Assembly: GCF_040719375.1 (NCBI RefSeq)
Contig: NZ_JBFDTP010000002.1
Span: 1,178,001-1,242,000, forward strand
Direction of reading: 5' to 3'
Source of the DNA: Clostridium sp. AN503
GTDB taxonomy: Bacteria; Bacillota; Clostridia; Lachnospirales; Lachnospiraceae
DNA length: 64,000 nt
Every line of letters starts with the position of its first letter. The first letter of the stretch is position 1. Positions 40,606 to 49,228 of this stretch are shown here, piece after piece. The position numbers and the translations under genes were made by a program. The notes beneath the pieces were generated by a model, which saw nothing but the letters and a program-made list of their open reading frames with translations, had not been told where the DNA came from and ran no database searches.

Positions 40606-41514
40606 CTAGGTAAAATCCTTCACAATCTTGATATACTCTGTCGCGTGATAATTCAGATAAGAATTCTTCCGATAAGCGGCAACGAAATCAATCAGGGTGC
40701 GGTGGCGTCCGAAGGAGAAGCAGGCGATCTTGTCACTGATATTCATGTGCTTTAAATGGGTGTCGGTGACAAATGCGATCCCGTATCCTTTGGAGGCAAG
40801 TTCAGCTCCCGCATGGATATTGCTGGTCACCAGCGTCCGGCGGGGGCTGATATTTAAATCCTGGAAAACCAGGTCTACCACCTGTCTTGAACGCTGTCCC
40901 GGCTCCTGGAGAATGAAGATATCATCGCTCAGCCGGGATAAGTCAAACCATGGATAACGGTAGCCTTCCCTCCGGATCCCCTGGTCTGCCAGGGGGTGGC
41001 GTGTGGACATGACTAAAAGCATCTCCTCGCGGCTGATGATCTCGCAGTCCACCTCCCGGCTTTTCACAGGCGCATTGAAGAATGCCAGATCTGTTTCTCC
41101 TGACAGGATCATGGCCTCTAAGGAGGAGGACGCTGACTCTTTGATATTGATCTGCACGTTTGGATAGAGGCTTTTAAAAATAGGCAGGGTACAGGGAATC
41201 AAGTAGGTTCCCCTCATCATGGGGAATGCAATGTTAAGAACGCCGATATCACTTTTGATAATATCCGACATCTCGTTATCCAGCTCTTTCTTGAGCTGAA
41301 GGATCTCCCCCGCCTTTTCCACATAGCGCTCTCCGGCATAGGTGAGCAGAAAACGGTTGCCTGACTTTTTAAACAGCTTTTGGCCCAGGCTCTGTTCCAG
41401 ATTCTGAAGGAATTTGGTCAGCGTGGGCTGTGTGATATATAAAGAGTTGGCGGCCTTTGTGATATTCTGGTATTTGGCAACGGCTATGACATAGGAAAGA
41501 TCTTTAAAATCCAT
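40606..41514 (-). CDS. LysR-family regulator
   Basis: A 302-residue regulator. It has an N-terminal winged helix (YVIAVAKYQNITKAANSLYI, TQPTLTKFLQNLE) and a periplasmic-binding-like effector domain. ATG 41514 follows GGAGGTACTCA. It is divergent from the MatC-like/PrpF-like operon, and the 208-bp gap between them holds a dyad, so it most likely controls that operon in response to a carboxylic acid. Confidence 0.92.
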   Translation of the reverse strand: MDFKDLSYVIAVAKYQNITKAANSLYITQPTLTKFLQNLEQSLGQKLFKKSGNRFLLTYAGERYVEKAGEILQLKKELDNEMSDIIKSDIGVLNIAFPMMRGTYLIPCTLPIFKSLYPNVQINIKESASSSLEAMILSGETDLAFFNAPVKSREVDCEIISREEMLLVMSTRHPLADQGIRREGYRYPWFDLSRLSDDIFILQEPGQRSRQVVDLVFQDLNISPRRTLVTSNIHAGAELASKGYGIAFVTDTHLKHMNISDKIACFSFGRHRTLIDFVAAYRKNSYLNYHATEYIKIVKDFT

Positions 41515-41582
41515 TGAGTACCTCCATCTGAGAATCATTTTACAGGTATATCTTATCCCACTTTTTCCAAAGATGCAAGAAG

Positions 41583-41601
41583 TTATGGTTAAAAACTATA
41601 A
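41583..41601. promoter_or_regulatory. Likely LysR operator dyad
   Basis: TTATGGTT-AAA-AACTATAA is a 7/8 inverted repeat in the gap between the LysR gene and its divergent target. A promoter-like TTAGAC-18-TATAGT follows at about 41624-41653. Confidence 0.5.
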
Positions 41602-41722
41602 TTTATATGAAAAACATGAATTAGACTTATAAACCCTTGCGTGGTATAGTAGATTTATCAAATGAGTGATGTGTCGATTAACCGCGGAAATGAGATATGT
41701 CCAATAAAAAGAGGAGCAGAGT

Positions 41723-42997
41723 ATGAGCCATATTGATATTATTTCGATTGTTTTTCTGTTTGTGATAGTGGGTATTGGATTTGTAAAAAAATGTAATATC
41801 GGCGTTCTTGCAATTGGTTCCGCCCTTATTCTGGGGAAGCTCGGGGGGCTTAGCGACAACGCTGTCCTGGCAGGATTTGATGCGAAGCTGTTCATCACCC
41901 TGGTGGGCGTATCCTTCCTGTTCAGTGTTGCTCAGGTAAACGGTACTTTGGAGCTGGTGGCGCGAAAAGGGATCGGACTTGCGGGAAAACGCACCTGGCT
42001 GGTGCCGATCATCATTTTCCTGGTGTCCGGTATCCTGACGATGATCGGGCCGGGCAATATCCCGGTAGGCAACTTAATGACGGTCGTAGCAGTGACCGTG
42101 GCGGTCAGCATGGGTGAGAACCCGATCCTGTTCGCTTTGGCTGCAAAGGTGGCTGCAAATGGTTTTACCCTTTCCCCCCTGACACCGCCGGGCGTACTCA
42201 TGAACACACTGGGAACTGAGGCGGGGTATACGGATTTTGCCATGCCGGTTATGTGGAACTGCATTATCTGGGCGGTGATCCTGATGGTCGGATTCTCCAT
42301 TTACTATAAGATATGGAAGATCAAACCCGGCAGCGCCAATACCGGCGTGCTGGAAGCAAAGACAAAACTGAGCCGCCCGCAGTGGATCACCGTACTGGGT
42401 ATCGTGATCATGGTGATCATGGTGGTTGCGCTTGGGTTTAATGTGGGGCTGTCCTCCTTCTTTGTTGCTGCACTGCTTGTGATCGCCGGTGTTACGGATG
42501 AAAAGAAAGCGCTGACAAAGGTGCCGTGGGGGACCCTGATCCTGATCTGCGGTGTCGGCACTCTGATGAATATTGTGATCGAGCTGGGCGGTCTGGCGGT
42601 GATGTCGGATGCACTTTTGTCCATTATGACGCCAAAGACGGCGGCGCCGATCATTGCGGTGACTTCCTCCATCCTGTCCTTCTTCAGCTCCACCACTGGC
42701 GTGGTCATGCCTTCCATGATCCCGACGCTGGGGCCGATCGTAGAGACGCTGGGAACCGGATCTGCGGGATTTGCCCAGCTGGCAAGCGTTGTGATCACTT
42801 CTTCCCTGTCGGCTGCATTCAGCCCGGCATCTACAGGAGGCGGACTGATCATGGCTGCATACATGACCGCATCGGATTCCGAAGAGAAGGATAAGGAGCA
42901 GAACAAACTGTTTGGCCGTCTGTTCATCATTGCGGTGGTGTGCGTGCTTGCCAATGCAGTACTGTCTGCAATCGGGATCTATGGAATCATTGTTTAA
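41723..42997 (+). CDS. MatC-like dicarboxylate transporter (SLC13/ArsB-NhaD superfamily)
   Basis: A 424-residue membrane protein with about 11 helices. It has repeated loop motifs of the ion transporter superfamily (MIGPGNIPVGNLM, FTLSPLTPPGVLMNTLG; SSTTGVVMPSMIPTLGP, AFSPASTGGGLIMAAYM). Relatives carry malonate or C4-dicarboxylates. The gene is followed at 38 bp by a PrpF-family isomerase, so the substrate may be a tri- or dicarboxylic acid such as an aconitate derivative. That is inference. Confidence 0.82.
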   Translation: MSHIDIISIVFLFVIVGIGFVKKCNIGVLAIGSALILGKLGGLSDNAVLAGFDAKLFITLVGVSFLFSVAQVNGTLELVARKGIGLAGKRTWLVPIIIFLVSGILTMIGPGNIPVGNLMTVVAVTVAVSMGENPILFALAAKVAANGFTLSPLTPPGVLMNTLGTEAGYTDFAMPVMWNCIIWAVILMVGFSIYYKIWKIKPGSANTGVLEAKTKLSRPQWITVLGIVIMVIMVVALGFNVGLSSFFVAALLVIAGVTDEKKALTKVPWGTLILICGVGTLMNIVIELGGLAVMSDALLSIMTPKTAAPIIAVTSSILSFFSSTTGVVMPSMIPTLGPIVETLGTGSAGFAQLASVVITSSLSAAFSPASTGGGLIMAAYMTASDSEEKDKEQNKLFGRLFIIAVVCVLANAVLSAIGIYGIIV

Positions 42998-43035
42998 AGA
43001 AGAATGGCCGGAAGCCATAGCGAGGAGAGAAAAAC

Positions 43036-44178
43036 ATGCTGGATCAGAATAGAAGAAGGATTCCCTGCACCATCATGCGGGGCGGCACCAGTAAAGGTGT
43101 GTACATATTGGAAAATTATCTGCCGAAGGAAGAGAAGGAGAGGAATGACCTGCTTTTGAAGATCATGGGAAGCCCCGACCTAAAGCAGATCAACGGGCTG
43201 GGAGGCGCGGCCTCTGTGACCAGCAAGGTAGCTGTTGTGGGTGTTTCCAGTCGTCCGGATGCGGATGTGGATTATACCTTTGCCCAGGTTGCAGTGGATA
43301 AGCCGGTGGTCAGCTACAAGGGCAACTGTGGGAATATTTCCTCCGGTGTCGGGCCGTTTGCCATCGAGCAGGGACTGGTGAAGATGACGGAGCCGGTCAC
43401 CCGGGTAAAGGTGTACAACACCAATACCGACAAGATCATTGAGGAAGAAGTGGTCGTGGAGAACGGCGCAGTCAAATATGACGGGGATTTTGCCATTGCC
43501 GGAGTGACAGGGACAGCTTCCCCGATTAAATTAAAATTCTTAAACCCGGCGGGCAGTGTGACTGGAAAGCTTCTTCCTACGGGAAATCCCGTAGATGTGC
43601 TGGAAGTTCCTGGCCTGGGTCCTGTATCCGTGTCCATAGTGGATGCCGCCAATCCGTTGGTGTTTGTGAAGGCGAAGGATCTGGGGCTTACGGGTAAAGA
43701 ACTGCCGGCTGAGCTGGATGGAGATGAAGAGAAGCTGGATCTTCTGGAAACTGTCCGTGGACTGGCAGCGGTAAAGCTTGGGCTGATCGACGATTACAGG
43801 GAGTCAGCCTTTAAGATGCCGGGAGTTCCCAAGATGACCTTTGTGGCAGAGCCGGAGGATTACATGGCAGCGGGTGAAAAGCAGGTGAAGGGGGAGGACA
43901 TTGACATTCTGTCGCGTATGATGTCCATGCAGAAGGCCCATCCCACCTACGCCATGACAGGAGCCATGTGTACGGCGGTGGCGGCAGTCATTCCGGGCAG
44001 CATCGTGAATCAGGCGGTGAGGCCGGGCGTTGACCCGGAATTCATCCGCATCGGCCATGCCGGCGGCGTACTGGAAGCCGGGGTGGAATACCGTGAGAAC
44101 GATGGGGCGATTGAGGTGGAATCCGCATTTGGATTCCGGACTGCGAATTTAATACTGGAAGGTTTTGTATATTGCTGA
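43036..44178 (+). CDS. PrpF-family isomerase
   Basis: A 380-residue member of the PrpF/DUF453 family, which shifts double bonds in unsaturated acids (methylaconitate isomerase, oxalomesaconate tautomerase, similar steps). Family marks: CTIMRGGTSKGVYI at the start (Lys is a key residue), GGAASVTSKVAVV, YKGNCGNISSGVGPFA and HPTYAMTGAMCTAVAA. It forms an operon with the transporter, under the LysR regulator. No methylcitrate genes are nearby, so the true substrate is open. Confidence 0.87.
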   Translation: MLDQNRRRIPCTIMRGGTSKGVYILENYLPKEEKERNDLLLKIMGSPDLKQINGLGGAASVTSKVAVVGVSSRPDADVDYTFAQVAVDKPVVSYKGNCGNISSGVGPFAIEQGLVKMTEPVTRVKVYNTNTDKIIEEEVVVENGAVKYDGDFAIAGVTGTASPIKLKFLNPAGSVTGKLLPTGNPVDVLEVPGLGPVSVSIVDAANPLVFVKAKDLGLTGKELPAELDGDEEKLDLLETVRGLAAVKLGLIDDYRESAFKMPGVPKMTFVAEPEDYMAAGEKQVKGEDIDILSRMMSMQKAHPTYAMTGAMCTAVAAVIPGSIVNQAVRPGVDPEFIRIGHAGGVLEAGVEYRENDGAIEVESAFGFRTANLILEGFVYC

Positions 44179-44183
44179 GAAAA

Positions 44184-44218
44184 GAAAAATCCGGGATTCG
44201 TTTCCGGATTTTTCTTGT
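44184..44218 (+). terminator. Terminator of the transporter-PrpF operon
   Basis: GAAAAATCCGG pairs with CCGGATTTTTC, followed by TTGTTTT. Confidence 0.9.
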
Positions 44219-44250
44219 TTTATGGCTTTAAATAAATCTATCTATAAAGG

Positions 44251-44832
44251 TTAGGAATATATGGTCCGGCCGAAGTGGCAGGCTTCTTTTAGGTGCTGGG
44301 TTTTAGTTATCTGGGGGGAGCCGTTGGTGTCGCCGCAGCCGCCGGCCAGGAGCGTGCCTTTGTTGTGGAAACCGATGTAGTTGATCAGGGTATAGTTATA
44401 GTAGGAGAGGGCCTGCTCGAAGGTCCAGAAATAATTATCTGCGGAAGTCATGAGCAGGGCGCAGTCGTGTACGGGGTACTTTTCATAGCGGCCGTAGGGT
44501 GGATCCTGGTCTTCTTCTGCCAGGCAGTAGAAGCGCTCGATGAAGGCTTTGAGTCTGGAGGAGATGGTCCAAAAGTACAGGGGGGAGGCAAATGCGATCA
44601 AGTCGGCTTCTTTTATTTTGGGTATGAGCTGGTTGAAATCATCTTTTTGTACGCATGGTTTTCCATAGCGGCAGGCGTTGCAGCCTGTGCAGCCGTTTAC
44701 CTGGAGTTTGTTTAGGTTAATGTGTTCTGTCTGGTGTCCGGCTTCGGTTGCTCCTCTTATGAATTCATTTATCAGTTGGGCGGTATTGCCGTTTGGCCGA
44801 CCGCCGCCGGAGATGATCAGGATCTTTTTCAT
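44251..44832 (-). CDS. Flavodoxin-fold NAD(P)H oxidoreductase
   Basis: A 193-residue FMN-dependent reductase. It has the phosphate-binding loop SGGGRPNGNTAQLINEF, a CTGCNACRYGKPC cluster-like cysteine motif seen in iron-sulphur flavoproteins, and FASPLYFWTISSRLKAFIER. It likely reduces quinones or other small electrophiles. It is divergent from an HxlR regulator, a common pairing for redox-stress control. Confidence 0.88.
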   Translation of the reverse strand: MKKILIISGGGRPNGNTAQLINEFIRGATEAGHQTEHINLNKLQVNGCTGCNACRYGKPCVQKDDFNQLIPKIKEADLIAFASPLYFWTISSRLKAFIERFYCLAEEDQDPPYGRYEKYPVHDCALLMTSADNYFWTFEQALSYYNYTLINYIGFHNKGTLLAGGCGDTNGSPQITKTQHLKEACHFGRTIYS

Positions 44833-44964
44833 GATTGGTTTCCTTTCCTGGGGAGTAGGGTTTTCGTTGAGGTTTTGAGTGCTTTATGTTATTCTAGAAC
44901 TATAATGATGGAATTACAAGTACGCACTTTTTTGACAAATACTATCTGAAAGGAAAGTGTCAAT

Positions 44965-45318
44965 ATGAGTATGGAACAGTTTGAAAAAAGGATCGTATCC
45001 CTGACGGATACTCCGTTTGGTTATACGTTGTCGATGATCGGAGGGAAATGGCGGCTGGTGATCCTTTACTGGCTTGTGGAATACGGGACGCTCCGGTTTA
45101 ATGAACTGCAGCGGAAGATCGGAACGATCACGTATAAAACGCTGAGCGTGCAGCTGAAGGAGATGGAGACGGACGGCCTGATCATCCGCAGGGAATACCC
45201 TCAGATTCCTCCGAAGGTGGAATACAGCCTTTCGGAGAAGGGCCGCTCTCTGCTCCCGGTCATGGAGGCTATGTGCCAGTGGGGGATGGAGAACGGGAAT
45301 AACAAAGAAACGATATAG
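44965..45318 (+). CDS. HxlR-family transcriptional regulator
   Basis: A 117-residue winged-helix protein with the HxlR pattern (TPFGYTLSMIGGKWRLVILY, LRFNELQRKI, TYKTLSVQLKEMETDGLI, KVEYSLSEKGRSL). It has no N-terminal cysteine sensor. It is divergent from the flavodoxin-type reductase and likely represses it until an electrophile or aldehyde is present. Confidence 0.92.
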   Translation: MSMEQFEKRIVSLTDTPFGYTLSMIGGKWRLVILYWLVEYGTLRFNELQRKIGTITYKTLSVQLKEMETDGLIIRREYPQIPPKVEYSLSEKGRSLLPVMEAMCQWGMENGNNKETI

Positions 45319-45365
45319 AGAAACAAGCATATAGAAAAATTGGAATTGATAGAGGCGAGCAGTTT

Positions 45366-45821
45366 ATGAAAATGGAATATAGACAAGCTGATATAGCAGA
45401 TGCAGAATTGCTGATTGATATTTATAATGCTTCGTTTTATAGCGATTATATCAAATATGGTGAATGTCCTGCGTATGGAAAAACGAAAGAAATGATGGAA
45501 AAGTCAATAATAAACTATCCTAATTTTATTATACAATGTGACAGTAAACCGATTGGTTGTATCTCATGCAAAAAGTTGGAAAATCATACATATGAAATTG
45601 GATGTTTATGTGTTATTCCGACCTATCAAGGTAAAGGAGTAGGCACGCAGGCAATGGAATACATAAAATCTTTATATAAAGATTGGCATAAGTTCACTCT
45701 AATAACACCAGCAGATAAACAAGAAAATGTAAAGTTTTATACAGAAAAATGCGGATTTGATATAGCGTCGTATGAAATGGATGGAAATGTTGAAGTGGCT
45801 CGATTTGTTTTAGAACGATAA
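45366..45821 (+). CDS. GNAT-family N-acetyltransferase
   Basis: A 151-residue acetyltransferase with the acetyl-CoA motif IGCLCVIPTYQGKGVGTQAM and the C-terminal ENVKFYTEKCGFDIASYEM. It is much more AT-rich than the genes to its left and opens a patch of small AT-rich genes and fragments (45.4-48.0 kb), which suggests horizontal origin. Substrate unknown. Confidence 0.88.
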   Translation: MKMEYRQADIADAELLIDIYNASFYSDYIKYGECPAYGKTKEMMEKSIINYPNFIIQCDSKPIGCISCKKLENHTYEIGCLCVIPTYQGKGVGTQAMEYIKSLYKDWHKFTLITPADKQENVKFYTEKCGFDIASYEMDGNVEVARFVLER

Positions 45822-45845
45822 ATTTATATTTTGAAGGGGAGGTAC

Positions 45846-46157
45846 AATGATGCCGCTGGAAAAAAGTTTACGATTATTTTCACAATTATGATAAGCAGAC
45901 TTATCAGGTTGTGGCTTGTATGGGGAATGAGCCGTCAGAACAGGATATAAAGGATTTTTAGAACCTGATCGCTTTTTATGCACTGTAAGCTATTGGAACT
46001 GTCATATTGTATGTGAGGATGATGAGTGAAACATCATATATTTGGTGAGCTGGAATTCAATCCGGACAAAGAAGAATATGAGACGAAGAAAATTTTATGT
46101 TTTGGTGGAAAGGAAATGGAAGTTGGGGAGATACAGATCATACTAACAGCTTTCTAA
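45846..46157 (+). pseudogene. Remnants of small genes
   Basis: Short broken frames follow one another: DKQTYQVVACMGNEPSEQDI near 45890, then a GTG-started 43-codon frame (46026-46157) reading KHHIFGELEFNPDKEEYETK. The latter resembles the start of a small immunity-type protein and runs into the next gene in another frame. I read this as a decayed gene rather than coding sequence. Confidence 0.5.
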
Positions 46158-46360
46158 AGTTTGAAACTGCACAGGATGTTCTGGACAATACGGAGCTTTA
46201 TGGGATACAAATAGAAACACAATCGCCGGATAACCAAGACGACAGATACGTTGTGTTGCTGTTTAACGCCGAGTGGGTAAATGATGATTATAGAATTCTA
46301 AGTGTAGCTCTGGTTAACGAAAAAGTAGACGAAGTTACAGATCAAAACTTGACGGATTAA
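46097..46360 (+). CDS. Hypothetical protein, 87 aa
   Basis: An acidic soluble frame (GDTDHTNSFLKFETAQDVLD..., FNAEWVNDDYRILSVALVNE). It may be the second half of the broken gene that begins at 46026, shifted by one base. No good ribosome site precedes ATG 46097. Possible immunity-type protein; function unknown. Confidence 0.45.
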   Translation: MFWWKGNGSWGDTDHTNSFLKFETAQDVLDNTELYGIQIETQSPDNQDDRYVVLLFNAEWVNDDYRILSVALVNEKVDEVTDQNLTD

Positions 46361-46493
46361 ATAGACAATCCTGTTTGCAGCAATTGGTTTTATGCGGAGG
46401 CATCATTCGCATATTGCTATTGCATTGTTTATGCTATAATGAGCATTATGCAGTCTTTGAAAGCTCACGGAAATGAGCGAGAAAGGTGGATTT

Positions 46494-46940
46494 ATGTCAG
46501 ACTGGATTGTGAAAATCGTACCTCAAGACCCATTGTATAAGATTCCAGAGCATCTGCTCAAAAGAAGCAGAGATTTTCTTAAATCGAAATTGGATTGTGA
46601 GTCAATTGAGATCCAATGCACCTTGACACCTGTTTTTGTTGATTGCGGCAGTAATCTTGAACGTATCGTCTGTCCTGACTGTCATTCAGAGCTTCTTTTT
46701 GACTGGTGGGCTAAAGCCATGGATCAGGCTGGTGAAAATGAATTTGTATCATTAGAAACAGTGTTGCCCTGCTGCGGGAAAACGGTTTCCCTGAATGATT
46801 TGGAATATCATTTTCCGTGCGGGTTTGCATGTTGTGTGATAAATATACTTAATCCTGTCTGTGATGTTGAAGATGGCGTCATAGATTCTATTCAAAAGAT
46901 ACTTGGTACCCATGTCCGCATTATAAAGGCACATATATAA
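46494..46940 (+). CDS. Hypothetical protein with cysteine pairs, 148 aa
   Basis: ATG 46494 follows GAAAGGTGG. The product (SDWIVKIVPQDPLYKIPEHL...) has CPDC near residue 62, LPCCGK near 92 and a third CGFACC group, so it may bind zinc. There is no membrane segment. Small proteins of this kind occur among orphan immunity genes, but I do not recognise a named family. Confidence 0.6.
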   Translation: MSDWIVKIVPQDPLYKIPEHLLKRSRDFLKSKLDCESIEIQCTLTPVFVDCGSNLERIVCPDCHSELLFDWWAKAMDQAGENEFVSLETVLPCCGKTVSLNDLEYHFPCGFACCVINILNPVCDVEDGVIDSIQKILGTHVRIIKAHI

Positions 46941-46982
46941 TTTTCTATAGGGTGAGTTGGGGGCTTATGGAGGTGATGCAGA

Positions 46983-47489
46983 TTGAATCATATAAAGGCA
47001 GTAAGCGGATTATCTCCGTATATGGGCAAAAATGAACATTTATCAATTTATATTGATGACAAACGCCTCGATGAAATACTGTCACAAGAAGTTCAAAAGG
47101 AGTATTTAGGCTTAATACCGGCGTGGCTGAATTTTTATGACAAAGCGTTTGCTCCGAGTATGAAGGAAAAAGAGTATGTGTGGAAGCAAACGCAGTTATC
47201 CGACAGGCCTGTAGTTTTACCGATATTGCTTTGTCCTGATGATTTTGATTTTAGCTGTACGGTTATTGTAGTAGAAGTTGTATACATTGATGATAAGGTT
47301 ATTTGGCGTAGATTTGGAATGGATATCACACCATATGATGCAGATGAAACTGAATTGCCAAAATATATTGGGAAAAAGGTTGACTGGTTTCATGATCTTG
47401 GCCCTTTTGAGTTTTCTAAAGAGGAGTATTTGCAGTGCGTTTCTCAATTCAGGATGTTGGACAGATCACCTTTTCAGAGTGTGGAGTGA
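46983..47489 (+). CDS. Possible orphan immunity-type protein, 168 aa
   Basis: A TTG start at 46983 fits TGGAGGTGATG 10 nt upstream. The product is soluble and acidic, with hydrophobic beta-segments in the middle (SCTVIVVEVVYIDDKVIWRR) and DWFHDLGPFEFSKEEYLQCV at the end, a pattern common among immunity proteins of polymorphic toxin systems. No toxin gene is present. Family not certain. Confidence 0.55.
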   Translation: MNHIKAVSGLSPYMGKNEHLSIYIDDKRLDEILSQEVQKEYLGLIPAWLNFYDKAFAPSMKEKEYVWKQTQLSDRPVVLPILLCPDDFDFSCTVIVVEVVYIDDKVIWRRFGMDITPYDADETELPKYIGKKVDWFHDLGPFEFSKEEYLQCVSQFRMLDRSPFQSVE

Positions 47490-47492
47490 ACT

Positions 47493-47657
47493 ATGGAATT
47501 AAATATAAACCAGCCTGCTTATTTCAAAGAGCATTATGGTATAGATGATGAAGTACATAAATTCTGCCAAAAGGCACAGCTCCACGAGAAGTATATGACA
47601 GCGGAAAATGGAAAGAAAGCGCAAAATTCCTTTGCAATAAAAGTGTTGTTTGCATAA
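47493..47657 (+). CDS. Small hypothetical protein or fragment, 54 aa
   Basis: Starts 3 bp after the previous stop. It reads ELNINQPAYFKEHYGIDDEV and stops after 54 codons. Another frame continues through NFENYYKADSLGKIEQTKEM, so it is probably the front part of a longer gene that has been frameshifted. Confidence 0.4.
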   Translation: MELNINQPAYFKEHYGIDDEVHKFCQKAQLHEKYMTAENGKKAQNSFAIKVLFA

Positions 47658-47804
47658 CAATTAGAATGAATTTTGAGAATTACTACAAAGCAGATAGTTT
47701 AGGGAAGATAGAGCAAACAAAAGAAATGGTTTTTACAGCAGTAAATCGGATCAAATCTAAAGTGATGAGGTTTTTATTTTGGGTTTTATGCTGAGAGGAG
47801 TTTT

Positions 47805-48023
47805 ATGAAAAAATATACAATATACAAGCATATAGGAACTATATCTCATCCAAATAATGGTTGGATAAAAGAATTAAATTATATTTCATGGGATGACAGA
47901 GAACCTGTCTACGACATAAGAACGTGGAACTTAGAACATACCCAATATGGCAAAGGCGTCACAATAACTGCAGGCCAAATGGTAGCTTTAAAAGAATTAC
48001 TAAATCAAATAAGAGTGTTCTAG
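47805..48023 (+). CDS. YdbC/PC4-like nucleic-acid-binding protein, 72 aa
   Basis: A 72-residue protein matching the YdbC family of PC4-fold single-strand binders: an N-terminal beta-meander and VYDIRTWNLEHTQYGKGVTI followed by a C-terminal helix. AGAGGAGTTTT precedes the ATG. The family binds ssDNA or RNA; its cellular role is not well known. Confidence 0.75.
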   Translation: MKKYTIYKHIGTISHPNNGWIKELNYISWDDREPVYDIRTWNLEHTQYGKGVTITAGQMVALKELLNQIRVF

Positions 48024-48059
48024 CATTTAACTTGCTAACGCTTTTGTTTTTCTTCCCCA

Positions 48060-48361
48060 GCGGAGCCAGGAAACAGTCGGGGAATGGGGGCAGGGCGGGA
48101 CGGAGGCGGAGAATGGCATATTGCGGAGGTTCGGAAAAACTTAGTCTGCAAAGCCGCCAAAACTGGGGCCGGAGCCTGACGCTGGGCGTCAGGCGGAGAG
48201 GGGACCGAAGATGAGAAGTCCATCAGGAGTTCTCATCGCCTGTCCACAGTGCCCCGGTTTTGGCGGCTTTGCAGACTTAGATTTTCCTACCGACGACAAA
48301 CAAGCCATTCTCCGCCTCCGTCCCGCCCTGCCCCCATTCCCCGACGTATCCCCTCCGCCCC
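48060..48361. mobile_element. 300-bp MITE-like element with long inverted ends
   Basis: GTCGGGGAATGGGGGCAGGG on the left (from 48076) is the exact complement of the right end (to about 48345). The match continues as GCGGGACGGAGGCGGAGAAT and TTAGTCTGCAAAGCCGCCAA, about 95 bp per arm with a variable block in between. The centre has hairpins (GCCTGACGC/GCGTCAGGC; GATGAGAA/TTCTCATC). Apparent frames inside are by-products of this symmetry. Confidence 0.8.
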
Positions 48362-48402
48362 CCAGTTATGATACCCTCAGACAAAGTGCCGTATTGGGAG
48401 CA

Positions 48403-48594
48403 ATGATTACAAGATTCTGTCATATAGAGAAATGTAGGAAACAGATAGGGGTTTTTGAAGAAGAGGATCTCTTTCTGGGAATCCTGCTGTTCCTGGTTTT
48501 TGTTGGCATTCTGCTGATCGCCGCAGTCAGCGGGATTGCGTTTGCGGGATATGGGATTATCTGGATGTTTTGTGGTATTATGAACGTTATGTAA
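48403..48594 (+). CDS. Possible small membrane protein, 63 aa
   Basis: ATG 48403 follows GGGAGCA. About 25 polar residues are followed by a long hydrophobic stretch (LFLGILLFLVFVGILLIAAV and GIAFAGYGIIWMFCGI). The frame continues upstream into the MITE-like element, which is not a natural start. Weak evidence only. Confidence 0.35.
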   Translation: MITRFCHIEKCRKQIGVFEEEDLFLGILLFLVFVGILLIAAVSGIAFAGYGIIWMFCGIMNVM

Positions 48595-48634
48595 AAAAAA
48601 ATCCGGGGAAGAATCAATTGGTCCTTCCCCGGAT
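48593..48634 (-). terminator. Terminator of the minus-strand locus
   Basis: ATCCGGGGAAG/CCTTCCCCGGAT with a T8 run on the minus strand. It ends the operon that starts with the dehydratase at 51138. Confidence 0.88.
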
Positions 48635-48673
48635 TATATGGAACTTAGCTTGGACTCCGTCTTTGAATCAATG

Positions 48674-49228
48674 TCAGGGCGCGGCAGTCTTTTTCTTCTT
48701 TAGATAAAGCACTCCTCCGGCTGCTGCCATGACTATGACCAGCACAATGGTAGAAACTGTATCGGAGGTTTCCTTCATGAATTCCAGCCGGAATTGACGC
48801 AGTCCGGCTTCTTCATTCTTTTCGATGCGGATCTCCACGGCCACGGATGTTTCGGTGGAACCAAGCCGTGAAAAGTCAAACAGTCCGCCCATATGGTGCA
48901 GATAGACCTGCCCGTTTTCCTGGATCGGCTGCCAGTCGGCGGGGGCCTCTGCCTCGTCAGATATTACGCGGACGGAGACGACCGGATTCTGATCACTCTC
49001 CCAGAATACGGCGACGCGGTCGAAGGGGTCTGTCACGATCCGGGTCAAAAACGTGCCGTCCGCTTCCTGTGAAAATGCAGAGCCTGGTATTGTGAGCGAA
49101 CGGCTTTCGGCGGCAGATGCAGGCAGGGCGGCAGTGAGAGAGAAGGCACAGGCCATCATCAGGGCGCAAGCCAGCGCCAGGGGCCTGGCACAGTCCCGGG
49201 TCCTGGCACGGGAACTTCTAATAGCCAT
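48674..49228 (-). CDS. Secreted, membrane-anchored protein, 184 aa
   Basis: It has a signal peptide (ALACALMMACAFSLTAALPA, cleaved near ASAAES), an outer beta-rich domain of about 110 residues and a C-terminal membrane helix followed by LKKKKTAAP. GGAGGAG lies before the ATG, inside the end of the upstream SDR gene (11-bp overlap), so it is part of the dehydratase-SDR operon. Function unknown; an LPXTG site is absent. Confidence 0.7.
   Translation of the reverse strand: MAIRSSRARTRDCARPLALACALMMACAFSLTAALPASAAESRSLTIPGSAFSQEADGTFLTRIVTDPFDRVAVFWESDQNPVVSVRVISDEAEAPADWQPIQENGQVYLHHMGGLFDFSRLGSTETSVAVEIRIEKNEEAGLRQFRLEFMKETSDTVSTIVLVIVMAAAGGVLYLKKKKTAAP

Noticed and set aside
48035..48402. Reading frames on both strands in the inverted repeat at 48 kb
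   Set aside because: They mirror each other because of the palindromic element and have no protein-like composition.
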